Shown here: positions 36,447 to 46,684 of the stretch, one piece after another
Layout: each line of letters opens with the position of its first letter
How positions within the stretch are numbered: the stretch's first letter is position 1
NCBI RefSeq assembly: GCF_007673525.1
Contig: NZ_VDZU01000001.1
Span: 310,001 to 374,000, forward strand
Source: Fictibacillus phosphorivorans
GTDB taxonomy: Bacteria; Bacillota; Bacilli; Bacillales; Fictibacillaceae
Length of the DNA stretch: 64,000 nucleotides
Direction: 5' to 3'
The notes under the pieces: model-generated
Told to the model about the DNA's origin: nothing
Seen by the model: only the letters and a program-made list of their open reading frames with translations
Databases searched by the model: none
Made by a program: the position numbers and the translations under genes

Positions 36447-37001
36447 TTACTCAGCCTCCATTCGCTGTTTGATCTTTCGTATTGCAGAATAATACTTGGT
36501 CTTAATGGATGATTCAGGAATATCCAGTGTGACGGCAATTTCTGAAAACGTTTGCTCTGCAAATAATTTTAGGCGCAGTATTTGCTGATCTTTTACATGA
36601 AAAGCGTTTAAGAGGTCAATCACTCTTTGGAGATCTTCTTTATACTCCAGCTCAATCGTAAAATCTGAAGATGCAGCGACTTCATCAAACTCCAAGTAGT
36701 CTGTGGACTGAGCATATGTATAGTGGCGAGATCTAAAATAATCAACCACTTTATATGTGGCGATCCGGTATAGCCATGTTTTAAACGAGGCTTTTTTGTC
36801 ATCGTAATGATGAATGGACTGCAGCATGCTGATAAAGATTTCCTGCGTTAAGTCCATCGACAGTTCTTTATTGAGCGTCTGCTTGTAAACGTACGCATAA
36901 ATAGATGGATAGTAATGGGCGATGAGTTCGTTCGCAGCGTTCTCATCAGATTTTTTTTGGATTAGCTTGATCCATTTTTTCTGTTGCAACTGTTTCATCA
37001 T
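36447..37001 (-). CDS. ECF-type RNA polymerase sigma factor
   Basis: 184 aa with sigma region 2 (YYPSIYAYVYKQTLNKELSMDLTQEIFISML and FKTWLYRIATYKVVDYFRSR, residues ~29-92) and region 4 (QILRLKLFAEQTFSEIAVTLDIPESSIKTKYYSAIRKIKQ, ~140-179). It heads a five-gene minus-strand operon with a membrane protein, an ATPase and two permeases, which suggests a cell-envelope or antibiotic stress response. A candidate self-recognised promoter (AAAAC, 17 bp, CGAA) lies about 50 nt upstream, but this is weak. Confidence 0.9.
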   Translation of the reverse strand: MMKQLQQKKWIKLIQKKSDENAANELIAHYYPSIYAYVYKQTLNKELSMDLTQEIFISMLQSIHHYDDKKASFKTWLYRIATYKVVDYFRSRHYTYAQSTDYLEFDEVAASSDFTIELEYKEDLQRVIDLLNAFHVKDQQILRLKLFAEQTFSEIAVTLDIPESSIKTKYYSAIRKIKQRMEAE

Positions 37002-37162
37002 GATTTTTCTTCACTTCCAGACTGGAAAAGGGTGTCATACTTTTACATTCGTAAGTAAGAGGTAAATAGTTTTACATTTTATAAATTTTTTACCAATTTA
37101 ATTATAAAATCAATCTCCTTAAAAAGACTATTGATCATTTAAGTTACTAGGATGAATGTAGA

Positions 37163-37205
37163 TTTTACAGTACGTGTAATAAATAAAAGAACACGTTCCG
37201 TAAAT
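37163..37205. promoter_or_regulatory. Palindromic element in the NRPS operon leader region
   Basis: In the 345-bp gene-free stretch 37002-37346 the arms TTTTACAGTACGTGT and ACACGTTCCGTAAAT form an imperfect inverted repeat with a 13-bp spacer. The right part matches the 46-bp element next to the 21-bp arrays at 3.6 and 18.45 kb. The stretch is otherwise AT-rich and must hold the divergent promoters of the ECF operon and the biosynthetic operon. Confidence 0.55.
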
Positions 37206-37346
37206 ATACAGTATTGTTTTACTCAATTATTAAAAGTAATAAAAATTGATAATGGACTTTGAACCTTAAAGTTGCGGAAATTACGGATGTAGCACAAACG
37301 CAATATTTGTAGAATTGACATGATATTAGTGAAGAAGGAGCTACTT

Positions 37347-38600
37347 ATGCGAAAAAAAGTGGTTATAACGGGAATGGGAATCATCTCACCAATCGGTCAT
37401 ACCCTCGATTCTTTTTGGTTCAACTTGAGTAAAGGAGTCAGTGGGATCGATTATATTAAATCTTTTGACACATCGATCTTTTCTTCGAGAATCGGAGGAG
37501 AAATAAAGAATTTTGATCCGACAGAATATTTATCATCTAAAGAAGTCAATCGAACGGATACATTCACACATTATGCTTTAGCAGCCACTCTTGAAGCTGT
37601 TGAACAAGCTTCACTAAATATGAAAGAACTCGATCCGTTTCGTGTAGGCGTCTTGGTTGGGTCAGGGTCAGGCGGGACAGGCATGATCCTTGAAAACCAT
37701 CAGACCTTACTCACGAAAGGAGCAAGAAGAGTAAGTCCTTATCTCGCGTCTGGGATGTTAATCAACTCGAGCGTAAGTGAGATCGCTATAAAACTAGGCG
37801 CAAAAGGAAAGAGTGGTTCTTTCGTTACCGCATGTGCCGCAAGCAGTAACTGTATTGGTGAAGCGATGCGTGCTATCCAATATGGCGATGCGGATATCAT
37901 GATTGCCGGAGGAACTGAAGGTGCTATCACACCACTGGATCTTGCATCGTTCACTAAGATAAAAGCATTGTCTACACGAAATGACTCTCCACAAGAAGCC
38001 AGCCGCCCTTTCGATCGATCTCGGGACGGCTTCGTGATCGGATCAGGTGGAGGGATCGTCGTTTTAGAGTCAGAAGAATCAGCGCTACGTCGTGGAGTTC
38101 CTATCATCGCTGAACTCGCAGGGTACGGAGCTACTAACGATGCATACGGTGTAACTGCTCCTGACCCTGAAGGACATGGTGTCATCATGGCCATGAAACG
38201 AGCGATACAAGATGCGGACCTTACCCCTGATGACATCGACTACGTCAACGCGCATGGCACGAGTACCAAATTGAATGATCAATCTGAAACGTACGCGATA
38301 AAAAAAGTGTTTGGTGAACGAGCTTACGAGTTACCGATCAGTTCAATCAAATCGATGACCGGCCATTTATTGGGTGGTGCTGGGGCAGCCGAGCTAATCG
38401 CGAGTGTGTTATCCATACAGAACAAATTGGTACCGCCAACTATAAATCATTCAGAACCTGATGAAGATATGAACTTAAACTTTGTGCCTAACCGAGCGCA
38501 GAACCATCGCATCAGAACGGTGTTGAGTAATTCTTTTGGTTTTGGTGGACATAACGCTTGTTTAGTCGTGAAAGAGTGGGAAGAGGAGAGGGAAGTCTAG
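37347..38600 (+). CDS. Discrete beta-ketoacyl-ACP synthase (FabF/KAS II type), cluster enzyme
   Basis: 417 aa with a complete Cys-His-His active site: VTACAASSN (Cys ~residue 161), NAHGTST (His ~301) and KSMTGHLLGGAG (His ~338), and the FabF ending SNSFGFGGHNA. It catalyses decarboxylative Claisen condensation. A housekeeping fabF usually sits next to fabH, but this copy stands directly before two NRPS genes (the next ATG follows its stop), so it is assigned to the pathway. It could extend an acyl or aminoacyl chain by two carbons. No acyl carrier protein gene is visible nearby. ATG 37347 follows AAGGAG by 8 nt. Confidence 0.9.
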   Translation: MRKKVVITGMGIISPIGHTLDSFWFNLSKGVSGIDYIKSFDTSIFSSRIGGEIKNFDPTEYLSSKEVNRTDTFTHYALAATLEAVEQASLNMKELDPFRVGVLVGSGSGGTGMILENHQTLLTKGARRVSPYLASGMLINSSVSEIAIKLGAKGKSGSFVTACAASSNCIGEAMRAIQYGDADIMIAGGTEGAITPLDLASFTKIKALSTRNDSPQEASRPFDRSRDGFVIGSGGGIVVLESEESALRRGVPIIAELAGYGATNDAYGVTAPDPEGHGVIMAMKRAIQDADLTPDDIDYVNAHGTSTKLNDQSETYAIKKVFGERAYELPISSIKSMTGHLLGGAGAAELIASVLSIQNKLVPPTINHSEPDEDMNLNFVPNRAQNHRIRTVLSNSFGFGGHNACLVVKEWEEEREV

Positions 38601-41600
38601 ATGGATACTGTTTATACTCACGTGTTAGAAGGCAGAAGAGAAACGTTCTCAAATGATGATGCCTGTATTCATCATTTAATTGAACAACAAGTAGAAAGAA
38701 CCCCTGATCATGTAGCGGTCTTCTTTCAAGATGAGTCACTTACGTATAGAGAGTTGAACGACAGAGCAAATCAGGTGGCTCACCTGTTATTGAATAAAGG
38801 ACTCAAGCGAGAGGAACCTGTCATTGTCAGTCTTGAGCGATCACTCGAGATGGTCATCGCGTTACTCGGAATCTTAAAAGCGGGAGGTGCATATGTTCCC
38901 GTCGATCCGACTTTTCCTATCGCAAGGATTCAAGGATTGGTGAGTGAGTTAGGACAGCCACTCGTTCTAACAACGAAAAAGTACCAATCTCTTTTTGAAG
39001 ATTGTGATGTTGTTTGCTTAGACACGTTTTCATGGAGTGAGAAGCTGATCGCAAATCCTGAGGTGGAGATGGACGCAGATTCTCTCATGTACATCATCTA
39101 TACCTCTGGCTCTACCGGCAAACCAAAAGGCGTCATGAACACGCATCGAGCGCTCAATAATCGGCTTCAGTGGATGCAGCGTGAGTTTTTACTCAACGGT
39201 AACGACCGGATCCTGCAGAAGACACCGTATAGTTTCGATGTATCCGTTTGGGAGTTCTTTTGGCCGTTGATGGAAGGTGCATCGATCGTCATGGCCAAAC
39301 CAGAAGGACATAAGGATCCGGATTATTTATATCAGACGATTCAAGAATATAGGGTGACGACTCTGCATTTTGTTCCATCGATGCTTCAACTCTTCTTGGA
39401 TGCTGTTCCCGATCTTTCTCAAACTTCTATAAAGAGGGTGATCTGTAGCGGAGAGGCATTAAAGAAGTCGACAGAAAGCCAATTTTTTGATCAATCGGCT
39501 GATGTAGAGCTTTATAACCTGTACGGACCGACAGAAGCAGCGATCGACGTTTCATATTGGAGATGTACGACGGATGACAGAAGTTCTTCTGTTCCGATCG
39601 GGTACCCCATCAGTAACATCGATCTCTATCTCTTAGATGAAAAGATGCGACCAGTGGCTCAAGGGGAGAGCGGGGAACTGTATATCGGTGGAGTGGGACT
39701 TGCGACCGGTTATTACGGACAACCGACTCTAACGAGCGAACGATTCATCCCGAACCCTTTTGAAACGGGAGAGAAATTGTATAAGACAGGAGACCTCTGT
39801 CGCCTGCGTAGAGATGGAGCGATCGATTATATCGGTCGTAACGATTTTCAAGTTAAGATCAACGGTTTACGAATAGAACTCGGTGAGATCGAACATGCTC
39901 TTGAGAACTCTGACCACATTAAGCAGAGTGTCGTTATGGCGGTTACAGAAGGTACACGACAGTTTTTGACGGCTTACCTCGTATTAGAGGACGAGCAAGA
40001 TTTTGTAGAAGAGGAAGTACGAGAACAACTGCTGAACGTACTGCCAGCCTATATGGTTCCTACTCTGTTCGTTTGTTTAAAAAAACTTCCGCTATCAATA
40101 AACGGAAAAGTGGATCGTGCAGCGCTTCCTCGTCCTATCCTAAAACAGGAAATGAATGATTCTGAAACGTTGACTGAGACGGAAACGTTTATCGCAAGTA
40201 TTTGGAAAGATGATTTAGGAGTTTCTTCATCTCTTCATCAATCCTTTTTGTACATAGGTGGAAACTCATTGTTTGCGGCACGTGTGGCTAGTCGTCTCAG
40301 AAAAAAATATCGCGTACAGATGACGATCCAAACAGTCTTTGAACATCCAACGATCTCTAGTCTAGCATCTTATGTGGACAGTAAGAGTGTGATCCTAGAA
40401 GACGAAGACTTACAGTTCATGTGTGAGAGCGGTAATACCCTCTCTGACGCGCAAAAGAGGCTCTGGTTCCTCAACGAGTTAGAGGGTGCTTCTTCTCTTT
40501 ATAACCTTCCTAGTTTTGTAGATATAGAAGGAGACCTCAGACTACAAGATTTTAAGAGTAGTCTCGATCTTGTCATACAAAATCAAAGTGTACTTCAAAG
40601 CCGTTTTTTAACGAAAAACGGTGAACCAGTTTGTGTGATCGACGAAGGAAGAACAAGTGACTTGGTTATGTTGGACTATTCCATGTCTTCCTATAATCAA
40701 GCGATCAAGATGACCGAAGATTATATGAGAGAAGATGCTGCTAAACCGTTTCACTTATCAACCGGTCCTCTGTATCGGTTTACCTTATTTAAGGTATCTG
40801 ATGATCAGCATCGTTTCTATTTTAACTTTCACCACATCATCTTTGATGGGTGGTCAGAATCTATCTTCTTAAACAACCTTCTTTCAGCTTATGAGGGAGA
40901 GCCAGTCAAGGTATCTGGTAGTTATAAGGATTATATCAACTCTCAAGAACGTTATTCATCGACCACAGAAGCACAAGAAGAGATCAATTTCTGGAAACGT
41001 AAACTGAGTAAAGACACGCCATCTATCGAGTTGTTCAAAACTCAAAAACATAGAGAGAGCACTGGTAGTCCTGGTGGTGAGGTAACTTTTCAGTTATCTA
41101 AGAAAGAACTTCATTCATTAGAAACGTTTTGCCAGAGCTTAGGAGTGACGCTCTACACGGGTCTCATTTCGTTGTACAAACTCTTAATCTACAAGTTATC
41201 AAGTGAAAAAGACGTCTCGATCGGTACACCTGTTGCTGGGAGGTCGTTCGAAGGAACTGAAGACATCATCGGCATGTTTGTGAACACGATCGTCTTACGT
41301 AACCAGATCGAAGGTACGATGACGTTTAAGGATTTTCTTCAATCGGTAAAAAACACGACGCTTGAAGCTCTTTCAAACGATAAAGTACCGTTTGAGAAGG
41401 TCGTAGAGGCGGTCCAACCGAACCGAGCGTCGAACCAAAACCCGCTCTTTCAATACATGTTCGCTTTTCAGAACTATCCGGATGCCGTAACAACAACAGA
41501 TACACTCAAACTGGGGCATACGGTCTTATTAAACAATCACACTTCGAAATTCGATCTAACTTTGTTTCTTGAACCTTCTGATGAAGGTCTTAAAGGGAAG

Positions 41601-44600
41601 TTTGAATATAGAAGTGACGTGTTCCAACAAAAGGATATAGACCGACTGGCTTCACTGTTTAAACAAATGTTTAAATTCATAGAATCTGAGAACCCGATCG
41701 ATGAATGGTCGTTAGTAACAGATGAAGAACGAGAAAAGGTGATCTATGGTTTTAACAAGACACAGATGGCTTTTCCTGATGTTCATCTTCACGAACTGTT
41801 TGAAGGACAAGTTAAGAAAACACCAGATCACGTAGCAGCAGAATACGAGGGAGAAACGATCACGTACGGTGAGCTTGAAAGAAGGGCCAACCAGCTCGCT
41901 CATCTTTTGATACAAGAGGGCATCACTCCAGATACACCAGTCGGACTTGTGATGGGTCGATCCATCGAGCTCGTCATCGCGATGATGGGTATCTTAAAAG
42001 CTGGAGGCGCTTATCTTCCTTTAGATATCGAGGCACCCGAATCACGGATGAAAGACATCTTGATCGATGCGAACGCGCCGATCTGTATAACGAATCAAGC
42101 GTTAACACTCGGAGAAGAAAAAGAGATCAACGTTTTGATGTTCGAAGAGATTCTGAGTCGAATGGATGATCTCTCGACTGAAAAGCCGACGGTCGACCTG
42201 TCCCCACTGAACTTAGTATCTGTGTACTATACGTCGGGATCAACCGGAAAACCAAAAGGCGTGAGCAGCAAACATAGAGGCTGGGTGAACCGAGTTTGTT
42301 GGATGCAGAACAAGCACCATCTAAGAGAGGGTGAGACAGCACTTCAAAAGACGACATTGACGTTTGATGATGCGGCGATCGAATTCTTCTGGCCGTTAAT
42401 GGTAGGGGGAAGGATCGCTCTGATCCCGCCGGGAGCACATAAGGATCCTCATGAGATCTTACGTTATGCCGTTCAGTATAACGTGTCACTTCTTCAGTTC
42501 GTACCGAGCATGCTGCAGATGGTCATCGACGAGATGACGCCAGAGATGAAAGAGAAGCTTCAAAATCTTCGAGTCGTTGTCTCGAGTGGTGAAGCGTTAA
42601 AAAGCGAACTGATGAACCAGTTCTATGAAAAGATGCCGGGCCATCTATACAACACATGGGGTGCGACGGAAGTATCGATTGATTCTACATGTTTTGATTG
42701 TAAACAGGATCACACGGGTGGTTCATACATAGTGTCAGTCGGAAGACCGATCGATAACAACCGGGTGTATGCGCTCGATCGTTATCTTCTGCCGGTTCCA
42801 ATCGGCGTGCCAGGTGACTTATACATTGCAGGCATCGGGCTTGCGAGAGGATATCTGAACAACCCTGAAAAAACAAAAGCTTCTTTTATGGAAGATCCTT
42901 TTTATCCTGGTGAACACATGTATAGAACCGGAGACCGCGGGTATCTCACGGAAGACGGAAACATCATGTTCTTAGGAAGAGAAGATAATCAGGTAAAGAT
43001 CCGAGGGATGAGAGTGGAGTTAGGTGAGATCGAAAATCGCATCCGCGAAATCGACGGAATCAAAGATGCGGTGGTTTTGTTTCAAAAAGGAGATGTGGTC
43101 TCCCACCTTATCGCCTACTTCTCGAGTGATGAGTTTGATCTGGATGGGTTGACGATCAAGAACAAGCTCTCAAAAGAGCTTCCAGAATACATGGTACCGA
43201 GCTTTTATATGGAACTTCAACAGTTCCCGCTCAACGCTAACGGGAAAGTCGACCGAAACAATCTACCGAACATATCTGAATCGAACTTAGTCGTAAGCAC
43301 AGAGTTTACGGTACCTTCAAACGATACGGAAAGAGAGATTCTATCGATTTGGGTAGAAAAACTAGGTATCGATCATATCGGGACGAACGATAATTTCTTT
43401 GAACTTGGCGGACACTCTCTGTTAGCCGTAAAGATCATGGCAAGCATCAACAAAGCGTTTTCTTTAGCATTACCTGTAAAGGTGCTGTTCGACCATCCGA
43501 CGATCAAAAGTCTTGGCGAAGTCATGAACGTTTACGAGAAAACAGATCAACTTACGATAACGGAACGAACAGATAAAACAGAAGAGGTCCCTTTAACAGA
43601 TGCACAAAGAAGCATTTGGTTTCTCGATCAACTCAACCAAGACAGCAAATACAACATGCCGCTCGTTTTGAGGTTACATGGACTCATGGATCCTGAAAAA
43701 CTTCAGCATGCGATCAACGCATTAATAGATCGGCACGAATCGTTGCGGACTTCTTTTATCAATAGAGACGGTGAACCTCTTCAGATGGTAATGGATAGAG
43801 GGGAGATCGAGTTGATCAGTCAAAAGGTTGAGAAGGTTTCGATTCAATCGATCGTCCAACAAGAACTTCAGACTCGGTTCGATCTCACCCAAGGACCTTT
43901 GGTGAGAGCCACTCTTGTCGAGATGGTCGATGAGATGTATCTGATACTCACGTTCCACCACATCATCTGTGATGGATGGTCGCTCATGGTGATCAAAGAT
44001 GAACTTATCAAGCTTTGTAACGGTGAAGAACTTTCGCCATACCCTGTGCAGTATCCAGACTATGCACTCGCTTATAACGAACAAGTCGAAAGAAACGAGA
44101 ACAGTCAAAAACAGCTTCAGTACTGGAAAGAAAAACTTAGTGGACCCATACCTCTCCTGCAGCTGCCTCAAGATTTGGACGAAAACCGAAAAGGCAATAA
44201 CACGATAAAACAACACGTGCCAAAACCGTTTTCTAAGATGATCAAGCAGTTCAGTAAAGACCAAAAATATACACCGTTCATCGTGTTTCTTGGCGCGTTT
44301 TATGCGCTACTCGCGAGACTCTCAAGAGAAGAGGACATCATCGTCGGAACACCGATCGTCAACCGTCCTTTAGAAGAGCTGGAAGGGTCGGTCGGGCTGT
44401 TTTTAAACACCTTGCCATTACGAACGACGGTGAAGAACGATGTGACTGTACAAGAACACTTGGACATCGTACGAGATACCGTCTTCCATGCTTTTCACAA
44501 CCAAGATGTTCCGTTTGAGAGAATCGTAGAGACTGTTCAGCCTGAGAGGAACTTAAACCGTAACCCATTGTTTGATGTGATGATCAACTATCGCAATTTT

Positions 44601-46670
44601 GAAGAGAAAACAGATTTTAGAGTCGGTGAGATGAATGTCCAAAAAGTGGATGTGGATGAGATTCAATCCAAGTTCTTCATGACGTTGTATATCGAAGAAA
44701 CAGAATCAGAATATGTGTTAGACCTTTCGTATCAGAACAGCTCGTTCTCATCGAAGAGGATGGAGGCGTTCATCGAACAGTATTTGCATCTGTTAAGAAC
44801 TTGTATCCAACAACCACAGATGATGCTAAAAGAATGTTCACTCGTAACACCATCGCTCTCACCTCTTCTACCTGATTTAGAGAGTCAGCTGGTCCCAAAA
44901 GAGTATACGCGTATCACGGATCTGATAAGGCGTATTGGAGAGGAAACACCAGAACAAACGGCGGTTGAAGAAGACGGCAACAGTTATAGTTACAAACAGT
45001 TGAACCACGAAGTAGATCGAGTGGCATCAGGGCTTCTCTCCACTACATCACCAGGTGACGTAGTCGCGGTTTACGGAAAACGAAGTTACCATATGATCGT
45101 TTCTATCTTAGGCGTGTTAGAATGTGACGCTGTATTTTTAAACGTAGATGAGAACGTACCAAGTGTTCGTTTAAAAGAGATGTTATCGCAGTCGAACGTG
45201 AAGCGAATTCTTCTGACAGAGGAGTTGAACCCAGACCACGTATCCGTCTTAGATGAATTTTCGCTACCACTATCACGTTTTGATGAACTTAGTGAAAATC
45301 TCGTAGATCTCGCGATAAGACCGAAAGAGAATCGTGGCGCTTATCTTTTCTTTACATCAGGGACTACCGGAAAACCAAAAGGGATCTTAGGAACACATAA
45401 CGGGTTGTCACACTTCTTAGAGTGGCAGCGTTCTAATTTTAAGATCAAACATAGTGATCGGTTCGCACAGCTGACGAACGTGACGTTTGATGTTTACTTA
45501 CGAGATGTTTTTCTCCCCTTAACATCAGGAGCGACATTATGTATTCCGAGTGAGCATGAAGACGTTCTGTCTTTTATAGAAGAACAGAAGATAACCGCGA
45601 TACATGCGGTGCCATCTTTATCAAAACTCTGGATCAAGTCGTATGAGGGGAACCAATTGAGCGACCTTCGGTATGTTTTCTTTGCCGGAGAAGCACTTTC
45701 AAAAGAAGTGATCACGCTTTGGCATGCAAAAAGTCATGCGGAATTAATCGGTTTATACGGACAAACGGAAACGACACTCGCTAAAAGTTTTTATGAAGTC
45801 TCAGGAACCGAAACCTATGAACACATGCCTATCGGTCGATCGTTACCTGACACCCAGATCTTTATCTTAAACGACAGTGGAAAACTGACAGGGATCGGTG
45901 AAGCAGGTGAGTTGATTGTACGAACACCTTATAAAACGCTCGGGTATCTAGATGTTCAGGAAACGTTTGTAAAGAATCCATTTACGGATTGCGAAGAAGA
46001 CAAGATCTATCGTACAGGAGACATCGGTCGATATCTGCCAACAGGAGAGATTGAAATACTCGGCCGTCAAGATGAACAGATCAAGGTCAGAGGCGTTCGC
46101 TTCAACAAGCGTGAGGTAACAGAAGCGGTCAAGCGAATTCAAGGGATCAAGGAATGTTACATCCTCGATGTAAAGGAAAAAGACGAGGTCACTCTATACG
46201 GCTATGTTGTGACAGATACTATCACATCTGAAGAAATCCGAGAGCAGTTATATCATGTTTTGCCACTCAGTTTGATCCCGAACACATTCATCGTTGTTCC
46301 GTATCTGCCTGTAACCGTGAACGGTAAAATCGATAAGGCGAAACTGCTTTCTTATAAGAGTCAAGAAGTGGAAGTAGTGAAGAAAGAAGCACTTCCTCAA
46401 GAACTACCGATCAACAAGATATGGGAAGACCTCTTAAAGCTTCCTCATATGAGTAACACAGATAACTTCTTTACCCTTGGCGGCCATTCATTGTTGATCG
46501 TGAAGATGATCGGTAAGATCAAAGACCAATTCGGCATCGAACTCTCGTTGAAAGAGATCTTTAAGAACCCGACGATCCATAGTATCGCTGAGTTGCTGTC
46601 GAAAAAGAAAGTCAAACCTAAAGGTGAGATCAAGCGAGTGAAGAGGGTTAAACAAACTATCAAGAATTAA
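38601..46670 (+). CDS. Three-module non-ribosomal peptide synthetase (A-T-C-A-T-C-A-T)
   Basis: 2689 aa. Domains by core motifs: A1 (SGSTGKPKG ~170), T1 (GGNSL ~553, the usual His replaced by Asn), C1 (HHIIFDGW ~744), A2 (SGSTGKPKG ~1212), T2 (GGHSL ~1603), C2 (HHIICDGW ~1786), A3 (SGTTGKPKG ~2252), T3 (GGHSL ~2627). It starts with A, so it begins the chain, and it has no epimerase or methyltransferase. By-eye specificity codes: A1 DVWHISLIDK, the serine code; A2 DDIQVSTIDK and A3 DVRHFALLAK match nothing I know. A2 resembles A1 in framework but has an extra acidic pocket residue. The basic C-terminus may dock to the next NRPS. Confidence 0.95.
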   Translation: MDTVYTHVLEGRRETFSNDDACIHHLIEQQVERTPDHVAVFFQDESLTYRELNDRANQVAHLLLNKGLKREEPVIVSLERSLEMVIALLGILKAGGAYVPVDPTFPIARIQGLVSELGQPLVLTTKKYQSLFEDCDVVCLDTFSWSEKLIANPEVEMDADSLMYIIYTSGSTGKPKGVMNTHRALNNRLQWMQREFLLNGNDRILQKTPYSFDVSVWEFFWPLMEGASIVMAKPEGHKDPDYLYQTIQEYRVTTLHFVPSMLQLFLDAVPDLSQTSIKRVICSGEALKKSTESQFFDQSADVELYNLYGPTEAAIDVSYWRCTTDDRSSSVPIGYPISNIDLYLLDEKMRPVAQGESGELYIGGVGLATGYYGQPTLTSERFIPNPFETGEKLYKTGDLCRLRRDGAIDYIGRNDFQVKINGLRIELGEIEHALENSDHIKQSVVMAVTEGTRQFLTAYLVLEDEQDFVEEEVREQLLNVLPAYMVPTLFVCLKKLPLSINGKVDRAALPRPILKQEMNDSETLTETETFIASIWKDDLGVSSSLHQSFLYIGGNSLFAARVASRLRKKYRVQMTIQTVFEHPTISSLASYVDSKSVILEDEDLQFMCESGNTLSDAQKRLWFLNELEGASSLYNLPSFVDIEGDLRLQDFKSSLDLVIQNQSVLQSRFLTKNGEPVCVIDEGRTSDLVMLDYSMSSYNQAIKMTEDYMREDAAKPFHLSTGPLYRFTLFKVSDDQHRFYFNFHHIIFDGWSESIFLNNLLSAYEGEPVKVSGSYKDYINSQERYSSTTEAQEEINFWKRKLSKDTPSIELFKTQKHRESTGSPGGEVTFQLSKKELHSLETFCQSLGVTLYTGLISLYKLLIYKLSSEKDVSIGTPVAGRSFEGTEDIIGMFVNTIVLRNQIEGTMTFKDFLQSVKNTTLEALSNDKVPFEKVVEAVQPNRASNQNPLFQYMFAFQNYPDAVTTTDTLKLGHTVLLNNHTSKFDLTLFLEPSDEGLKGKFEYRSDVFQQKDIDRLASLFKQMFKFIESENPIDEWSLVTDEEREKVIYGFNKTQMAFPDVHLHELFEGQVKKTPDHVAAEYEGETITYGELERRANQLAHLLIQEGITPDTPVGLVMGRSIELVIAMMGILKAGGAYLPLDIEAPESRMKDILIDANAPICITNQALTLGEEKEINVLMFEEILSRMDDLSTEKPTVDLSPLNLVSVYYTSGSTGKPKGVSSKHRGWVNRVCWMQNKHHLREGETALQKTTLTFDDAAIEFFWPLMVGGRIALIPPGAHKDPHEILRYAVQYNVSLLQFVPSMLQMVIDEMTPEMKEKLQNLRVVVSSGEALKSELMNQFYEKMPGHLYNTWGATEVSIDSTCFDCKQDHTGGSYIVSVGRPIDNNRVYALDRYLLPVPIGVPGDLYIAGIGLARGYLNNPEKTKASFMEDPFYPGEHMYRTGDRGYLTEDGNIMFLGREDNQVKIRGMRVELGEIENRIREIDGIKDAVVLFQKGDVVSHLIAYFSSDEFDLDGLTIKNKLSKELPEYMVPSFYMELQQFPLNANGKVDRNNLPNISESNLVVSTEFTVPSNDTEREILSIWVEKLGIDHIGTNDNFFELGGHSLLAVKIMASINKAFSLALPVKVLFDHPTIKSLGEVMNVYEKTDQLTITERTDKTEEVPLTDAQRSIWFLDQLNQDSKYNMPLVLRLHGLMDPEKLQHAINALIDRHESLRTSFINRDGEPLQMVMDRGEIELISQKVEKVSIQSIVQQELQTRFDLTQGPLVRATLVEMVDEMYLILTFHHIICDGWSLMVIKDELIKLCNGEELSPYPVQYPDYALAYNEQVERNENSQKQLQYWKEKLSGPIPLLQLPQDLDENRKGNNTIKQHVPKPFSKMIKQFSKDQKYTPFIVFLGAFYALLARLSREEDIIVGTPIVNRPLEELEGSVGLFLNTLPLRTTVKNDVTVQEHLDIVRDTVFHAFHNQDVPFERIVETVQPERNLNRNPLFDVMINYRNFEEKTDFRVGEMNVQKVDVDEIQSKFFMTLYIEETESEYVLDLSYQNSSFSSKRMEAFIEQYLHLLRTCIQQPQMMLKECSLVTPSLSPLLPDLESQLVPKEYTRITDLIRRIGEETPEQTAVEEDGNSYSYKQLNHEVDRVASGLLSTTSPGDVVAVYGKRSYHMIVSILGVLECDAVFLNVDENVPSVRLKEMLSQSNVKRILLTEELNPDHVSVLDEFSLPLSRFDELSENLVDLAIRPKENRGAYLFFTSGTTGKPKGILGTHNGLSHFLEWQRSNFKIKHSDRFAQLTNVTFDVYLRDVFLPLTSGATLCIPSEHEDVLSFIEEQKITAIHAVPSLSKLWIKSYEGNQLSDLRYVFFAGEALSKEVITLWHAKSHAELIGLYGQTETTLAKSFYEVSGTETYEHMPIGRSLPDTQIFILNDSGKLTGIGEAGELIVRTPYKTLGYLDVQETFVKNPFTDCEEDKIYRTGDIGRYLPTGEIEILGRQDEQIKVRGVRFNKREVTEAVKRIQGIKECYILDVKEKDEVTLYGYVVTDTITSEEIREQLYHVLPLSLIPNTFIVVPYLPVTVNGKIDKAKLLSYKSQEVEVVKKEALPQELPINKIWEDLLKLPHMSNTDNFFTLGGHSLLIVKMIGKIKDQFGIELSLKEIFKNPTIHSIAELLSKKKVKPKGEIKRVKRVKQTIKN

Positions 46671-46684
46671 AGGATGTGCCAGCA

